Source: DASZQY01 sp035548515
GTDB lineage: Bacteria; Pseudomonadota; Alphaproteobacteria; Rhizobiales; Kaistiaceae
Direction: 5' to 3'
NCBI GenBank assembly: GCA_035548515.1
Contig: DASZSW010000018.1
Location: 124,001-188,000 of the forward strand
Length of the DNA: 64,000 nucleotides
In this document: positions 1-11,105 of the stretch, in pieces
Numbering within the stretch: position 1 is the stretch's first letter
Layout: every line of letters starts with the position of its first letter
Position numbers and translations under genes: made by a program
Notes under the pieces: generated by a model
What the model was told of the DNA's origin: nothing
The model's input: only the letters and a program-made list of their open reading frames with translations
The model's database searches: none

Positions 1-2264
1 ATGGTGTAGAGGACGCGATCGCCCGGCGTCTGGAAGCCGAGGACGCGCGCGTCGTTCACCGTCGAGGTGGTGAAGTGGCCGGCGACCGCACCGGCGTCGA
101 GCGTGACCGTGATGCCGAGTGGCGCCAGGCTGTTGTTGAGATTGGCCAGGGCGCGCGCGTCGAAACCCGCAGTGGCGCCGCCAGCCGAGGTGACGGCGCT
201 TTGCAGGGCGGCGCCTATCGCCGCAAGGACATCGTCCATGCCGGCCGCGTCCAGCAGTGACAGGTCGGTGAACGGCAACGTGGCCGTGAGGGTATCGTCA
301 CCTGCAAGCTGCGCGGACAGCGCGTCGAACCAGGCCTGGAGTTCGGGCGCGGCGCTCAGCGATAACGCGCCGAGAGTGCCGGGCGTCAGCAGTGAGGAGG
401 CGGGCGGCGCCAGGGCAGCAATGGCGGCATTGTTGGCGGTGACCGTCGCAGCGCCGGTGGCGAACGACCACTGGATCGAGATCGGAACCGCCGGAGCGCT
501 ATTGCCGGTCGTGTTGCGCTGGAGATTGGCGCTGAACAGAGCGCCGCCGTTTCGCGTGACAGCGCCTTTCGCGATCGAAGGATCGTCGGTGAGCTCGCCC
601 AGCGTGATTTTACCGTCGGCGTAGCCTGCCCGGGGGTCAGCAAGCGAGAGGCGGAACACGGCGTCGGTGCCCGCGACGAGATCGCCGCCGACGACACCGG
701 CAACCGCCGCCGATGCGTTGATGACAGAAACGAGACCATCGCCAAGATGTCCGGTGCCGAGGGCAGCGGTGCCGGTCATGTGAACGGCGAGCTGCACGAA
801 GCTGCTGTCGCCTTCGATCAGGTACACGCGTTCGCTGTCGGGCAGTGACGCGTCCAGCGATATGCCGAGGGTGATCGAGCCCGTCAGGTGGCTGGTGACC
901 GGCGCGGTCGCGGAGAAGGCGAAGGGCACGCCGTCAATGGTGGTATTGACCTCGAAGGTCTGCGTAGTGGTCTGGGTGCGGTCCACCGCGAGGACGAGGG
1001 TGACATGATCGCCGTCGATGGTTGCGGTGGCCGGCGCGCCGAGGCGCTGGCCGATGGCGGCGGCAAGCTGATCCAGGGTCGCGTAGCTGCCGACATTGGC
1101 CGACAGATCGGCGAAGGCGCCGCTGAGATCGGACAGCGCGGCGAGGCGCGCGCCAATCAGCGGCGTGCCGGTGCCGAAGGCGTCAGGCACGACGGTGGCC
1201 AGAACATCCGGAATGGCAGCAAGGGCTTTGCTGGCCGCGGCGTGCAGGTCGGCTTCGGAAAGCTGGTCGAGGCTCGCGAGTTGCGAATTGGCGCTGTAGG
1301 TGACGACCGCGCCGCCGGGGCTGAGGTCACTGGACCAATGGACGGAGAGGGTCTCTGGCGCGGACAGCGACGTCGACGTGACCGGTAGGACCGCCGCCGC
1401 GCTGCCGCTCAGCGTCGCGTCGACCATCAGCGACGGTGGCGTCGCCTGGATCTCGGCATCGGTGATGTGGTTGCGTCCGTCGGCATTGTCGGGATCGATG
1501 AGGCTGCCACTCACCGTCGCGCTCAATGAGGCGCTGCCGTGGTGCACCGTCGTGTCCACGACGCCGACGCCGAGTTCGAGGCTCAGGTCGGGCGCAGAAA
1601 CGCCCAGCGTCGCGGAGAATGTCGTCGGACCCAGCGCGAATTCATTGGTCGCGGTATCGAAGCCGAAGGACAGCGTCAGCGCGCGTGATCCCGTGAGAGC
1701 GACCGTGGCGTTCGTCTCGCTGTTCAGGTCGAGGTCGTGGACCGTGCCCGACAGATCGAAGACATATGGCGCGGCGTTGAAGTCGCCGCCGAGCGTCAGC
1801 GAGAAGCTTTGGAACCCGTTCGCCTCGCTCTGCGTGACCGCGATGTTGTTCGGCGTGATCTGGAGCGCATCGAGAGCGGCGGCCAGACCTTCGGCGGTGT
1901 GGCTGCCGTTGGTGGCGAAATAGGCTGCGGTCGCATCCTCGACCTCGCCGACCATGCCACCGAGATCGACGACCTCCGACACCGGCCGGTCGATGATAGG
2001 CACGTACGTGGCGAGCGCGGGATCAATCGCCGCCGCATCCAGCATCGCGTGCAAATCGTGCAGGCCGTGCAGCAGCGCCTGCTCGGCGCCGGGCGCGATG
2101 TCGCCGGACAGCAGCAGCCGCGGCTCGAGCGGCTCGACATGGAATATTTCGGGCGAGGCGCGGCGCGGACGCGTGCGCGCAGGACGCGACGCCGACAGAC
2201 GGGAAATGACCGTCGGCGACACACTCCCAAGCAGGCGCGCGTGAAGCTTGCGCGGCCAGAACAC
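1..2264 (-). CDS. LEPR-XLL domain large surface protein (3' end missing)
   Basis: A minus-strand frame stays open from about 2318 to the left edge of the window, so the carboxyl end lies outside; about 754 residues are visible. No ATG is available near the start. I chose GTG at 2264 because GGGGAGAG lies just upstream; the product then begins MFWPRKLHARLLG. Near residue 45 is EPLEPRLLLSGD, the amino-terminal LEPR-XLL motif known from very large, repetitive, probably secreted bacterial proteins. The rest is rich in Ser, Thr, Ala, Gly and Asp and reads as beta-rich segments (for example TVALTGSRALTLSFG, ITLGISLDASLPDSERVYL). There is no classical signal peptide. A type I secretion system is encoded 55 kb away, but a link is only inference. 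Adhesin or S-layer-like roles are possible; the real substrate or partner cannot be told. Confidence 0.75.
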   Translation of the reverse strand, partial: MFWPRKLHARLLGSVSPTVISRLSASRPARTRPRRASPEIFHVEPLEPRLLLSGDIAPGAEQALLHGLHDLHAMLDAAAIDPALATYVPIIDRPVSEVVDLGGMVGEVEDATAAYFATNGSHTAEGLAAALDALQITPNNIAVTQSEANGFQSFSLTLGGDFNAAPYVFDLSGTVHDLDLNSETNATVALTGSRALTLSFGFDTATNEFALGPTTFSATLGVSAPDLSLELGVGVVDTTVHHGSASLSATVSGSLIDPDNADGRNHITDAEIQATPPSLMVDATLSGSAAAVLPVTSTSLSAPETLSVHWSSDLSPGGAVVTYSANSQLASLDQLSEADLHAAASKALAAIPDVLATVVPDAFGTGTPLIGARLAALSDLSGAFADLSANVGSYATLDQLAAAIGQRLGAPATATIDGDHVTLVLAVDRTQTTTQTFEVNTTIDGVPFAFSATAPVTSHLTGSITLGISLDASLPDSERVYLIEGDSSFVQLAVHMTGTAALGTGHLGDGLVSVINASAAVAGVVGGDLVAGTDAVFRLSLADPRAGYADGKITLGELTDDPSIAKGAVTRNGGALFSANLQRNTTGNSAPAVPISIQWSFATGAATVTANNAAIAALAPPASSLLTPGTLGALSLSAAPELQAWFDALSAQLAGDDTLTATLPFTDLSLLDAAGMDDVLAAIGAALQSAVTSAGGATAGFDARALANLNNSLAPLGITVTLDAGAVAGHFTTSTVNDARVLGFQTPGDRVLYT

Positions 2265-2474
2265 GGTCTCTCCCCAGGGCCCCTCGGCGCCGTGCCGGCC
2301 CTTTTCTTCCCGGCATCATAGAAACGGGGGAGGGGCGAACATCATCCGTCCGGTTGATTATTTGTTAAATTTCCGAGAGTTTTGAGCCACTTCTGCAACA
2401 GAATGGCCCCTTGGGGCTGGGAAATGCCGCTACTTACACGTGTGGGTCAGAGGCGGCCCTTTTCCACGTTGTGA
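2265..2474. other. Intergenic region with probable promoter of the LEPR-XLL gene
   Basis: This 210-base gap lies between the end of the HIT gene and the start of the LEPR-XLL gene, both on the minus strand. Positions about 2345-2385 are markedly AT-rich compared with the flanking genes, as expected for a promoter. I see no convincing terminator and no RNA gene here. Confidence 0.4.
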
Positions 2475-2897
2475 TTAACCGCCGAGCGTATCTGCGAGCG
2501 TTGCAGACAGCGCGGCGACAAAATCCGGCGGCAGAGGACGTCCGTTGGCCGACCGTTTCGCGGCCGCCCAGATCGCATCGGGATAGTGCGTGTCGTCGGC
2601 GTAGCGCGGGATGACGTGCCAATGAAGGTGCGGCACCTGCGTGCCGAACGCGGCGAGATTGATCTTGTCGGGCTGCAGCAATACGCGAAGGCTCCGCTCC
2701 ACCGCGCTGACGACGTCCATGACGTGCGCACGATCGGCATCACCGAGGTCGGTGAATTCCTTCACGTGGTCGTTCCACACGACGCGGCAGAGGCCGGCGA
2801 ACGGAGCATCCTCGATGAGCACGACCCGGCAACGTGCATCCATCCACATCACGCGGCCGCCAGCGGCGTCGCAATAGGGACATCCCGCGACGCGCAT
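2475..2897 (-). CDS. HIT family nucleotide-binding hydrolase
   Basis: This 140-residue protein carries the histidine triad as PHLHWHVIPR near residues 89-98, with the three spaced histidines that define the HIT superfamily of nucleotide hydrolases and transferases. A CPYC pair at residues 7-10 is common in bacterial HIT proteins and may bind zinc. The ATG abuts the stop codon of the alpha-mannosidase gene (2898-2900) with no gap, so it is very likely the last gene of the operon starting at 7462. Substrates of such proteins are usually dinucleotide polyphosphates or nucleoside phosphoramidates; nothing here identifies the actual one. Its link to the mannosidase may be only transcriptional. Confidence 0.9.
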   Translation of the reverse strand: MRVAGCPYCDAAGGRVMWMDARCRVVLIEDAPFAGLCRVVWNDHVKEFTDLGDADRAHVMDVVSAVERSLRVLLQPDKINLAAFGTQVPHLHWHVIPRYADDTHYPDAIWAAAKRSANGRPLPPDFVAALSATLADTLGG

Positions 2898-5891
2898 CTA
2901 TTTCCTCGCCAGCAGCCAGCTGCGGATTTCGAACGGACCAAGGGCGTCGGCCGCGCCCTTCGCTGGTTCCTCCATGACGGTCAGCGGACCGCTGACGGTC
3001 CACCCGCTGGCGGCGACGCCCACCTTGCCACGCGCACCGGCCGGCTCGTAGACGCGCGCGATAACACCGTCGCCCTCCTCCGACGGCTTCAGCGTGGACA
3101 GCGCGACAGGCAGACCGGTGATGGTCAGCGGCTGCAGCGTCGTTGCTGCTAGGCCAGATGCCGATGTGGCCAGCAACGGCTGGTTCAGCGCCTCAGCCTC
3201 CTCGCGCACGCCACCCTCGTGCCAATCGCCGGCGTGTGGCATCAGCGCATAGGTGAAGCTTTGCGGGCCTTCGTCCGCGAGGGGATCGGGATAGACCGGC
3301 GAGCGCACGAGGCTGAGGCCGAGACGGTTGCCGCGGGCGCTATGGCCGTACTTCGCGTCGTTAAGCAGCGCGAGGCCGAAGCCCGTTTCCGACATGTCGG
3401 CGAAGCGATGGCCGGGCACCTCGAACATAGCCTGATCCCACGAGGTGTTCTGATGGGTCGGCCGCTTCACAACGCCGAAGGCGCATTCGTACGTTACCTC
3501 ACGCGTACGTACTGCAATGTCAGTCTCGACGCGCAGCATGGTACGGCGCTCGTGCCAGTCGACATCCGTATGGACGTCCAGACGCTTGCCGTTTGCGGCG
3601 AGCGACAGGGTCTGGATGATGGTGGAGTCGCGGTAGCGATGGGTGATGCGCACTGCGGCGCGATGCGGCCCGTCCTCGACGACGGCAATGCTTTCCGGCT
3701 TCGTAAAGCGGATGGCGCGTTCGAAGTAGTCGCCGTCGATGTCCCAGGCGTCCCAGGCACGTGGCTTGTCGACGGGATAAACAACGAGGGCGCTCCCCTC
3801 GCCTGTCAGTGCCTCGCGGCCGGTCGGCTTGTGGAGAATGCTTGCGACGCTCCCATCCGCGGCGATGGCGACGCGGAGCGTGGCGTTCTCCAGATGTGTC
3901 TTGCTGGCGCCGAGGCCGGGCACGGGCGCCAACGCCTTGCCGTCGACGACGCGTATGCCAAGCGGCGGCACCGTCTCCGCCGACGATTGGATCGGACGCG
4001 AGCTGAGCGACGGGTTCACGACCACGAGTGCGTCAGCGATCGCACCTTTGGGCAGACGCGAAGCGATGGCGGCGAGCGCCGTGGATTGCGCCTTCGCTCC
4101 GGCATCGATGACGGCGGTGAGTTCGCGCGCCGCGTCGTCGTAAACCTCATGGATGCTCGAGCCAGGAAGGATGTCGTGGAACTCGTTCTTCAACACGATG
4201 CGCCAGTCCGCCTCGAGGCTCTGCGGCTTCGGACAGCCGATGAGGTGCGCTAGCGAAGCCGCGGTCTCCGCCGTGATCAGTGCCCGTTCGGCCTTGCGAT
4301 GCAGCCGCTTCACCGCGCTCTGCGTCGTGTACGTCGCGCGGTGCAGTTCGAGGTAAATCTCGCCCTGCCAGACGGGCAGCTTTTTCTCCACCGCGGCCTT
4401 GTGGGCGCCTTCGAAGAACGAGGCGATCGTCGCCCAGCGCGCCTTGGGCAGCGCGGGGAAATCGCGAAGCTGGACCTCGCGGCGGACCATCTCCGGCTGC
4501 GGACCACCGCCGCCATCGCCGTAACCGACGGCGAGCAGCGTGGTGTTGTGGTGGATCTTGCCGCGGAAATTGCGCCACGTCGGCAGGATGGACCCGGGAT
4601 GGACGAAGCCGTTGTATCCCGACATCGGGTTGTCGAAGGTGTGGGCGAGGACGCGCGAACCGTCGAGGCCCTCCCACCAGAACAGGTCGTAGGGAAAACG
4701 ATTTGTCTCCGACCAATTCACCTTGATGGTGAAGAACGAGTTGATGCCACCCTGATTCAGGATCTGCGGCAAAGCCCCTGAAAAACCAAAGCAATCCGGC
4801 AGCCAGCAGATCGTGTGCCGCTGGCCGAAAACTCGCTCGAAATAGCGCTGGCCGTAGAGCACCTGTCGGACCAGGCTTTCGCCGGTCGGCATGTTGGAGT
4901 CGGGTTCGACCCAAAGGCCGCCGACGGTCTCCCAGTTCCCCGCCTTGGCCTTGGCGACGATCGCCTTGAACAGGGCGGGGTCGTCCTTCTCCATCTCGGC
5001 GTAGTAGTGGGCCGTCGACTGGTTGAAGCGGAAGTCGCGCGACTGTTCGATCAGCGATAGCGCGGTATGGAAGGTGCGGCGCATCTTCCGGCGCGTCTCG
5101 TCGTAGGGCCACAGCCAGGCGAGATCGATGTGGGCGTGGCCGGTGAGCGCGACCTCGCCCTGCGGCGGGAACCGCTTCTGCAGTACGCGCAGTTCGCCGA
5201 CCAGGGCCTTGTGCGCACGAACGACGCTGTCGCGCTGCGCGTCGGTCAGCGCCGCGGGGTTCGGCTTCGTCTCCGGCAGCTCCCAGATCAGTTGCTGGAC
5301 CGGCGATGGCGCCGTGCGCGCGACATAGTCGGCTGTGCCCGACGGCCAGTCGAGTGAGCGCAGCGCCTCCTCGGCGACTGTCAGCAGATGCGGCACGACC
5401 TCATGTCCGGCCAACGCCTCGACCGCTTCGATGATCTGCGTCAGCAGTAGGTGGAAATCGTCAACCGCCGTCTCGAGCCATAGCAGGTATGCGCGGTTGA
5501 GATGCGGGTCGCGCACCGGCTCGCCGAAGGGCAGGCGCGCGACGCTGTCGCTTTCGATCTTGAAGCGGCGGGCGCGGAGCGGGAATTCTTCGTGGTAGGG
5601 GTCGAGGCCGAAGCGGATGACATCGCCGTTGTCGTAGGTGAGCGACAGGAGGCTTTCGCCGCCGAGATTGAGCGACAGGCGCGCGTCGCCGATCGGCCAG
5701 TGCGCCGGGACCTCGGCCGACGCGGCGAAACGGTGGACGCCCTTCCGCTCCGGCCACTTGCCGCCCATCGCGATCGGAGCGCCGTCGAGGGTCCAGTCGC
5801 CCACCGGCGCAGCTTCGCGATCGCGCCAGAAGAGAAGTTCCTCCGTGCGGCGGGCAAGGCGCCCGCGGCGCTGGTCCAGCGTCAGTGACAT
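2898..5891 (-). CDS. Alpha-mannosidase, glycoside hydrolase family 38
   Basis: A 997-residue GH38 enzyme, predicted to remove terminal alpha-linked mannose by a retaining, zinc-dependent mechanism. GHAHIDLAWLWP near residues 251-262 holds the first metal-binding His/Asp pair, and WLPDCFGFSG near 363-372 contains the expected Asp nucleophile. ETVGGLWVEPD and HDILPGSSIHEVYDD are also typical of the family. Length fits bacterial class II mannosidases. I chose ATG at 5891, which has GAGGGGG seven bases upstream; a TTG fifteen bases further up is less likely. No signal peptide is visible, so it probably acts on imported oligosaccharides in the cytoplasm. It lies downstream of a GntR gene and a protein I do not recognise, and next to a sugar importer. 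Confidence 0.93.
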   Translation of the reverse strand: MSLTLDQRRGRLARRTEELLFWRDREAAPVGDWTLDGAPIAMGGKWPERKGVHRFAASAEVPAHWPIGDARLSLNLGGESLLSLTYDNGDVIRFGLDPYHEEFPLRARRFKIESDSVARLPFGEPVRDPHLNRAYLLWLETAVDDFHLLLTQIIEAVEALAGHEVVPHLLTVAEEALRSLDWPSGTADYVARTAPSPVQQLIWELPETKPNPAALTDAQRDSVVRAHKALVGELRVLQKRFPPQGEVALTGHAHIDLAWLWPYDETRRKMRRTFHTALSLIEQSRDFRFNQSTAHYYAEMEKDDPALFKAIVAKAKAGNWETVGGLWVEPDSNMPTGESLVRQVLYGQRYFERVFGQRHTICWLPDCFGFSGALPQILNQGGINSFFTIKVNWSETNRFPYDLFWWEGLDGSRVLAHTFDNPMSGYNGFVHPGSILPTWRNFRGKIHHNTTLLAVGYGDGGGGPQPEMVRREVQLRDFPALPKARWATIASFFEGAHKAAVEKKLPVWQGEIYLELHRATYTTQSAVKRLHRKAERALITAETAASLAHLIGCPKPQSLEADWRIVLKNEFHDILPGSSIHEVYDDAARELTAVIDAGAKAQSTALAAIASRLPKGAIADALVVVNPSLSSRPIQSSAETVPPLGIRVVDGKALAPVPGLGASKTHLENATLRVAIAADGSVASILHKPTGREALTGEGSALVVYPVDKPRAWDAWDIDGDYFERAIRFTKPESIAVVEDGPHRAAVRITHRYRDSTIIQTLSLAANGKRLDVHTDVDWHERRTMLRVETDIAVRTREVTYECAFGVVKRPTHQNTSWDQAMFEVPGHRFADMSETGFGLALLNDAKYGHSARGNRLGLSLVRSPVYPDPLADEGPQSFTYALMPHAGDWHEGGVREEAEALNQPLLATSASGLAATTLQPLTITGLPVALSTLKPSEEGDGVIARVYEPAGARGKVGVAASGWTVSGPLTVMEEPAKGAADALGPFEIRSWLLARK

Positions 5892-5957
5892 GCGATTCCC
5901 CCTCAACGCGAGGCGGGATACTTGCGGATCACGCGGGGGCGCACAAGGAAGCCGCGG

Positions 5958-6773
5958 TCAGCTCCGATCCAGCAGCAGCGCCACGAATTCGCGCACCGGC
6001 ATGCCGGGCCTGGCGCCCTCGGCGCGGGCGCGCTGGTTTACGTGGGAGAAGACGCCGTCGTTGTAGATGCTGCGCGCATCGCCGATGCGGGCGCTCATCG
6101 CCGCCGCGGCGCCCCCGGGGATGCCCTTCTCGTCAAGGTTGGGCAAGCGGCTGACACCGGCATTGTCCATGCCGACGCCGCCATCGGAGAAGAATACGGC
6201 GCGGAGCGGGAACGGGATGACGTTGTCCGGCTTGCCGCGGAACAGCGCGGCGTGCGAGCCGGTGACGGCGATCGCGCCTTCGTCGCCCGGCGCCAGCATT
6301 GGCGCGGCGTCGAGCGCGATCACCTTCGGCTTGCCCGGCGTTTCGCTGAGCGTGTAGCGCTTGCCGCCCGCGATCGCGGACAGTTCGCCCGTCGCGATCG
6401 GCGCTGTGCGCATCTTCTCCGCGACGCTCCGCACCGTGTCGCCGACCTTGCAGCCGAGATTTGCGGCGAAGCGATTCACGAAACTGATGCGGCCGTGCTC
6501 CAGCATGTGCTCGCCGTCGGCGATGTGGCACGTGTTGACGTCGGCCGTGGCGGCGGCCAGCCCAATCTGTTCGAGGTAGGTGATGCCGTGGATGCCGGCG
6601 TCGTCCTTGCCGATGCCAGCGTCATTCAGCACGACGCCGCGGATGCCCCATTTACCGGCGTGGAAGGCGTTGTAGTCGCCGCCGTAGGAACCCGACACGA
6701 CGACGTGGCCGCGGTGGCTCTCGTTCACGAACGAGGACGCGGGAACCGCGAAAATCTGGCCGGATTCGGCCAT
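5958..6773 (-). CDS. Conserved-looking protein of unknown function, coupled to GntR
   Basis: I do not recognise this 271-residue protein with confidence. It has glycine-rich stretches (VVVSGSYGGDYNAF, VVLNDAGIGKDDAGI) and is nominally soluble, without signal peptide or membrane segment. The amino half resembles proteins that sit beside GntR regulators, where a short SGS-GG motif is followed by an N/HDAG-GKD motif; that is memory of a pattern, not a search. Its ATG overlaps the stop of the GntR gene (TAATG at 6773), so translation is coupled. The alpha-mannosidase follows after 66 bases. Context suggests a role in the same sugar or ligand pathway; a hydrolase or isomerase role cannot be separated from a binding role. 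Confidence 0.6.
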   Translation of the reverse strand: MAESGQIFAVPASSFVNESHRGHVVVSGSYGGDYNAFHAGKWGIRGVVLNDAGIGKDDAGIHGITYLEQIGLAAATADVNTCHIADGEHMLEHGRISFVNRFAANLGCKVGDTVRSVAEKMRTAPIATGELSAIAGGKRYTLSETPGKPKVIALDAAPMLAPGDEGAIAVTGSHAALFRGKPDNVIPFPLRAVFFSDGGVGMDNAGVSRLPNLDEKGIPGGAAAAMSARIGDARSIYNDGVFSHVNQRARAEGARPGMPVREFVALLLDRS

Positions 6774-7462
6774 TACTTCGGTTTCCGCTTGGGTGGCTCG
6801 GTGAGCAGGTTGGCGGTGCGCTGGTAGTGGGCGTTGAGCAGCGCCACCGCCTTATCGACATCGCGGTCGAGCGCGGCGTCGGCGAGTTCCTGATGCTCGC
6901 GCGGCACGTCGCGTTTCGGATAGGCGCGCGCGATCGAGAGGGCGCGGTAGCGCACGGCGCGATCGTAAAACTGGTCGCTGAGGTCGAGGATGATGCGATT
7001 GCCGCACCCGGAGATCAGCGCCATGTGGAACTTCTTGTGCAGCCGCTCCCACTCCGGATTGCTCTGGAAGTGCTTGCCGTCGCCGATAGAGCGCGGCGCG
7101 CGATTCAACTCGTAGATCGCGATGACCACCGCGTGCTGCCACTCCGGCCGCGCATGCGCCATCGACTCGCGGAGCGCCTGGGTCTCGATCCAGCAGCGCG
7201 CCTGCACCAGCTCGTCGAGGTCGTCATTGTTGGCGCGCGCGACGCGGAAGCCGCGCTTCTCGACGCGCGTGACGAGGCCATCGGCGGTGAGCTGAGACAA
7301 TGCCTCGCGAAGCGGGCTGGCGCCGGTGCCGTAGCGCTCGCGCAGCGCGTGGATCTTGAGCTTCTCCTCCGGCTTCAATTCGCCCTGGAGAATGTCGCCG
7401 CGGATACGCTGATAGGCGAGCTTGGCAAGGCTCGTGGTCGCGGCTGGCTCGGTGTCCGACAT
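6773..7462 (-). CDS. GntR family transcriptional regulator (FCD type)
   Basis: A 229-residue regulator. Residues about 12-75 form the GntR winged helix (LAYQRIRGDILQG, then SPLREALSQLTADGLV with the wing residues VEKRGFRVA). The remainder is an all-helical ligand-binding domain of the FadR/FCD subfamily, with Asp/His positions (HKKFHMALI, REHQELADAAL) in the places usual for metal-bound carboxylate ligands. It is the first gene of the minus-strand operon with the mannosidase and is divergent from the FAH-ABC operon starting at 7614. The 151-base gap between them holds a 12-bp inverted repeat, so it likely controls both directions, responding to an organic acid or sugar acid. Confidence 0.9.
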   Translation of the reverse strand: MSDTEPAATTSLAKLAYQRIRGDILQGELKPEEKLKIHALRERYGTGASPLREALSQLTADGLVTRVEKRGFRVARANNDDLDELVQARCWIETQALRESMAHARPEWQHAVVIAIYELNRAPRSIGDGKHFQSNPEWERLHKKFHMALISGCGNRIILDLSDQFYDRAVRYRALSIARAYPKRDVPREHQELADAALDRDVDKAVALLNAHYQRTANLLTEPPKRKPK

Positions 7463-7546
7463 CGAAAATCCGGGAACTCGGAGGCGGCGACAATCTAGCC
7501 ATCACCGTCAGCCTTGTCGAGAAACAATGCCGATTTCCAAAATCAT

Positions 7547-7578
7547 CGATAAAAATGGTTGGCGGTCCATTTTTATCG
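7547..7578. promoter_or_regulatory. Perfect inverted repeat in divergent promoter region
   Basis: CGATAAAAATGG (7547-7558) and its exact reverse complement CCATTTTTATCG (7567-7578) are separated by eight bases. The site lies midway between the GntR gene and the FAH-hydrolase gene. A second, weaker dyad, TTGT at 7514-7517 and ACAA at 7524-7527, lies on the GntR side. The symmetry and position suggest an operator, possibly for the adjacent GntR protein. There is no T-run directly after either arm, so a terminator is unlikely. Confidence 0.6.
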
Positions 7579-7613
7579 GTATAGACAAGGGCCTGGGAGG
7601 ACGCCTGAGCGTC

Positions 7614-8482
7614 ATGCGTATTGTTTCGTTCCGCACCGCCGGAAGCGGCGCCGGATTTGGGGTTCGCACACCCGCCGGCGTGGCGGAGCTGTCGGGCGAC
7701 AGCATCAGCTTCACTGATCTGGTGCAGATGGCGCCGGCCGCAATCGCCTCCAAGACGGCGGGGAAGACGACCGTGCCGTTCGAGTCGCTCGATCTGCTGC
7801 CGGTGGTGCCGCGGCCGGGCAAGTTCGTCTGCCTCGGGCTGAACTATATCGACCACGCGAAGGAAGGCGGGCATCACGACCTCCCCGCCTACCCGACATT
7901 ATTCATGCGCGGGCCGACGTCGCTGCAGGCGGCGGGGCAGCCGATCCTGCGGCCTGCGATCTCGGAGACGCTGGATTACGAGGCTGAGCTCGCGGTCGTC
8001 ATCGGCAAGGGTGGCAAGAATATCGCCGAGGATCGCGCGCTGGAGCATGTCGGCGGATACGCGCTGTTCAACGACGCTACGATCCGCGAATATCAGCGCA
8101 TCACGGCGCAGTGGACGCCGGGCAAGAATTTCGACCAGACCGGCGCATTCGGGCCCGAGCTGGTGACGCCGGACGAATTGCCGAAGGGCGCCTCGGGCCT
8201 GCGCATCCAGTCGCGGCTCAACGGGCGCGTCATGCAGGACGGCAACACCGCCGACATGATGTTCGGCGTGGCGCGGACCATCTCGCTGCTCTCCGAGATC
8301 ATGACGTGGGAGCCGGGCGACGTGATCGCCATGGGCACGCCGGCTGGCGTCGGCCATGCGCGCAAACCGCCGGTGTGGATGCGCGACGGCGACGTGTGCG
8401 AGATCGAGATCGAGGGCATCGGCGTCCTCTCCAACCCGGTGCGCGACGAGCAGCCGGTACGCAAGATGGAAAGGGCGTCGTG

Positions 8483-8483
<1 letters not shown>
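7614..8483 (+). CDS. Fumarylacetoacetate hydrolase (FAH) family protein
   Basis: A 289-residue FAH-fold protein. The family signature is clear: FVCLGLNYIDHAKE, then LDYEAELAVVIGK with the acidic metal ligands, FNDATIREYQ with the third ligand, and DVIAMGTPAGVG near the end. Members cleave carbon-carbon bonds of diketo acids or act as hydratases/decarboxylases; several process 2-keto-3-deoxy sugar acid intermediates (for example diketo-deoxy-rhamnonate or fuconate). I chose ATG at 7614, where similarity starts; GGGAGG lies 13 bases upstream. The stop overlaps the ATG of the next gene (TGATG), placing it first in a sugar ABC-transporter operon. This context favours a sugar-acid substrate over an aromatic one; the exact reaction is open. 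Confidence 0.88.
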
Positions 8484-10008
<1,525 letters not shown>

Positions 10009-10012
<4 letters not shown>

Positions 10013-11034
10013 GCGCCAGCCACGAATTCGAGGTGAAGACGGGCGACGCACCGCCGCCTGAACCGCCGAAGCGGCGGACCGCCGGCGCGCTGATCCTGCA
10101 CATCCTCTCCACGCACGGGCTGCTGGTGTTCGGCATCGCGCTGGTGATCGTGTTCGCCACGCTCCTGCCGGCGACCTTCACCGGCGGCTCGAACGTGCGC
10201 GCGATCCTCGGCAACAACACCACCGTCGCGCTGCTCGCCATGGCCGAGATGATCGTGATCGCGACGGCGAACTACGATCTCTCCATCGCCTACGGCATCG
10301 GCCTCATGCACATCCTGGCGATGGGGCTGCTCACCGACGCCAATGTGCCGTGGCCGCTGGTCGTGGTGCTGACCATCGCGGCGGGCGGCATCATCGGCTG
10401 GATCAATGGGGCGCTGGTCGAATATGCCAAGATCGATTCGTTTATCGCAACGCTTGGCGTCGGCACGATCCTCTACGGCATCGGCAGCTGGTACACGAAC
10501 GGCACGCAGCTCGTCGGCAACGTGCCGCAGGCGTTCGCCAACCTCAACGACGCGAAACTCTTCACCCTGCCGCTGCCGACCTACATGGTCGCGGCGGTGG
10601 CGATCATCGCGTGGATCTGCCTCGAGCATGTCCCGATAGGCCGGCGTCTCTACGCCATTGGCTCCAACCGGAGGGCGGCGGAGCTCACCGGGGTGCCGGC
10701 GCGGCGGCTCGTCATGGGCTCGTTCGTGGCGTCAGGGCTGATCGTCGGTCTTGCCGGCGTGCTGCTCGCGGCGCGGCTGCAGGTGGCGCAGAGCTCGGTC
10801 GGGCCGGAGTTCCTGCTGCCGGCGTTCGTCGGCGCTCTGCTCGGGGCGACCACCATCCGTCCCGGCCGCGTCAACGCCTGGGGCACCATCGTCGCGGTGC
10901 TGGTGCTCGCGGTCGGCATCGCCGGGTTGCAGCAGCTTGGCAACTCGTTCTTCACCGAGCCGATCTTCCAGGGGGCGGCGCTCATCATTTCCGTGGGGCT
11001 GGCGGGCTTCGCGGCGCGACGGCGGAAACGCTGA
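10009..11034 (+). CDS. Sugar ABC transporter permease, RbsC type
   Basis: A 341-residue inner-membrane protein with about eight to ten hydrophobic segments after a hydrophilic amino tail of roughly 25 residues rich in Pro and charged residues. The CUT2 permease features are visible: the conserved loop around GRRLYAIGSNRRAAELTGVP that contacts the ATPase, and repeated glycine-rich helices near the end. It is the only permease in this operon, so it probably works as a homodimer, unlike the two-permease operons elsewhere in the window. It overlaps the ATPase gene (ATGA) and is followed after 71 bases by the binding-protein gene. Confidence 0.92.
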
Positions 11035-11105
11035 CTTTAAGACTGGGGCGGGGTCCGCCTCGAACACTAGGGAATGATAACGAAAGCAGTATGGGAGGAA
11101 GTGAA

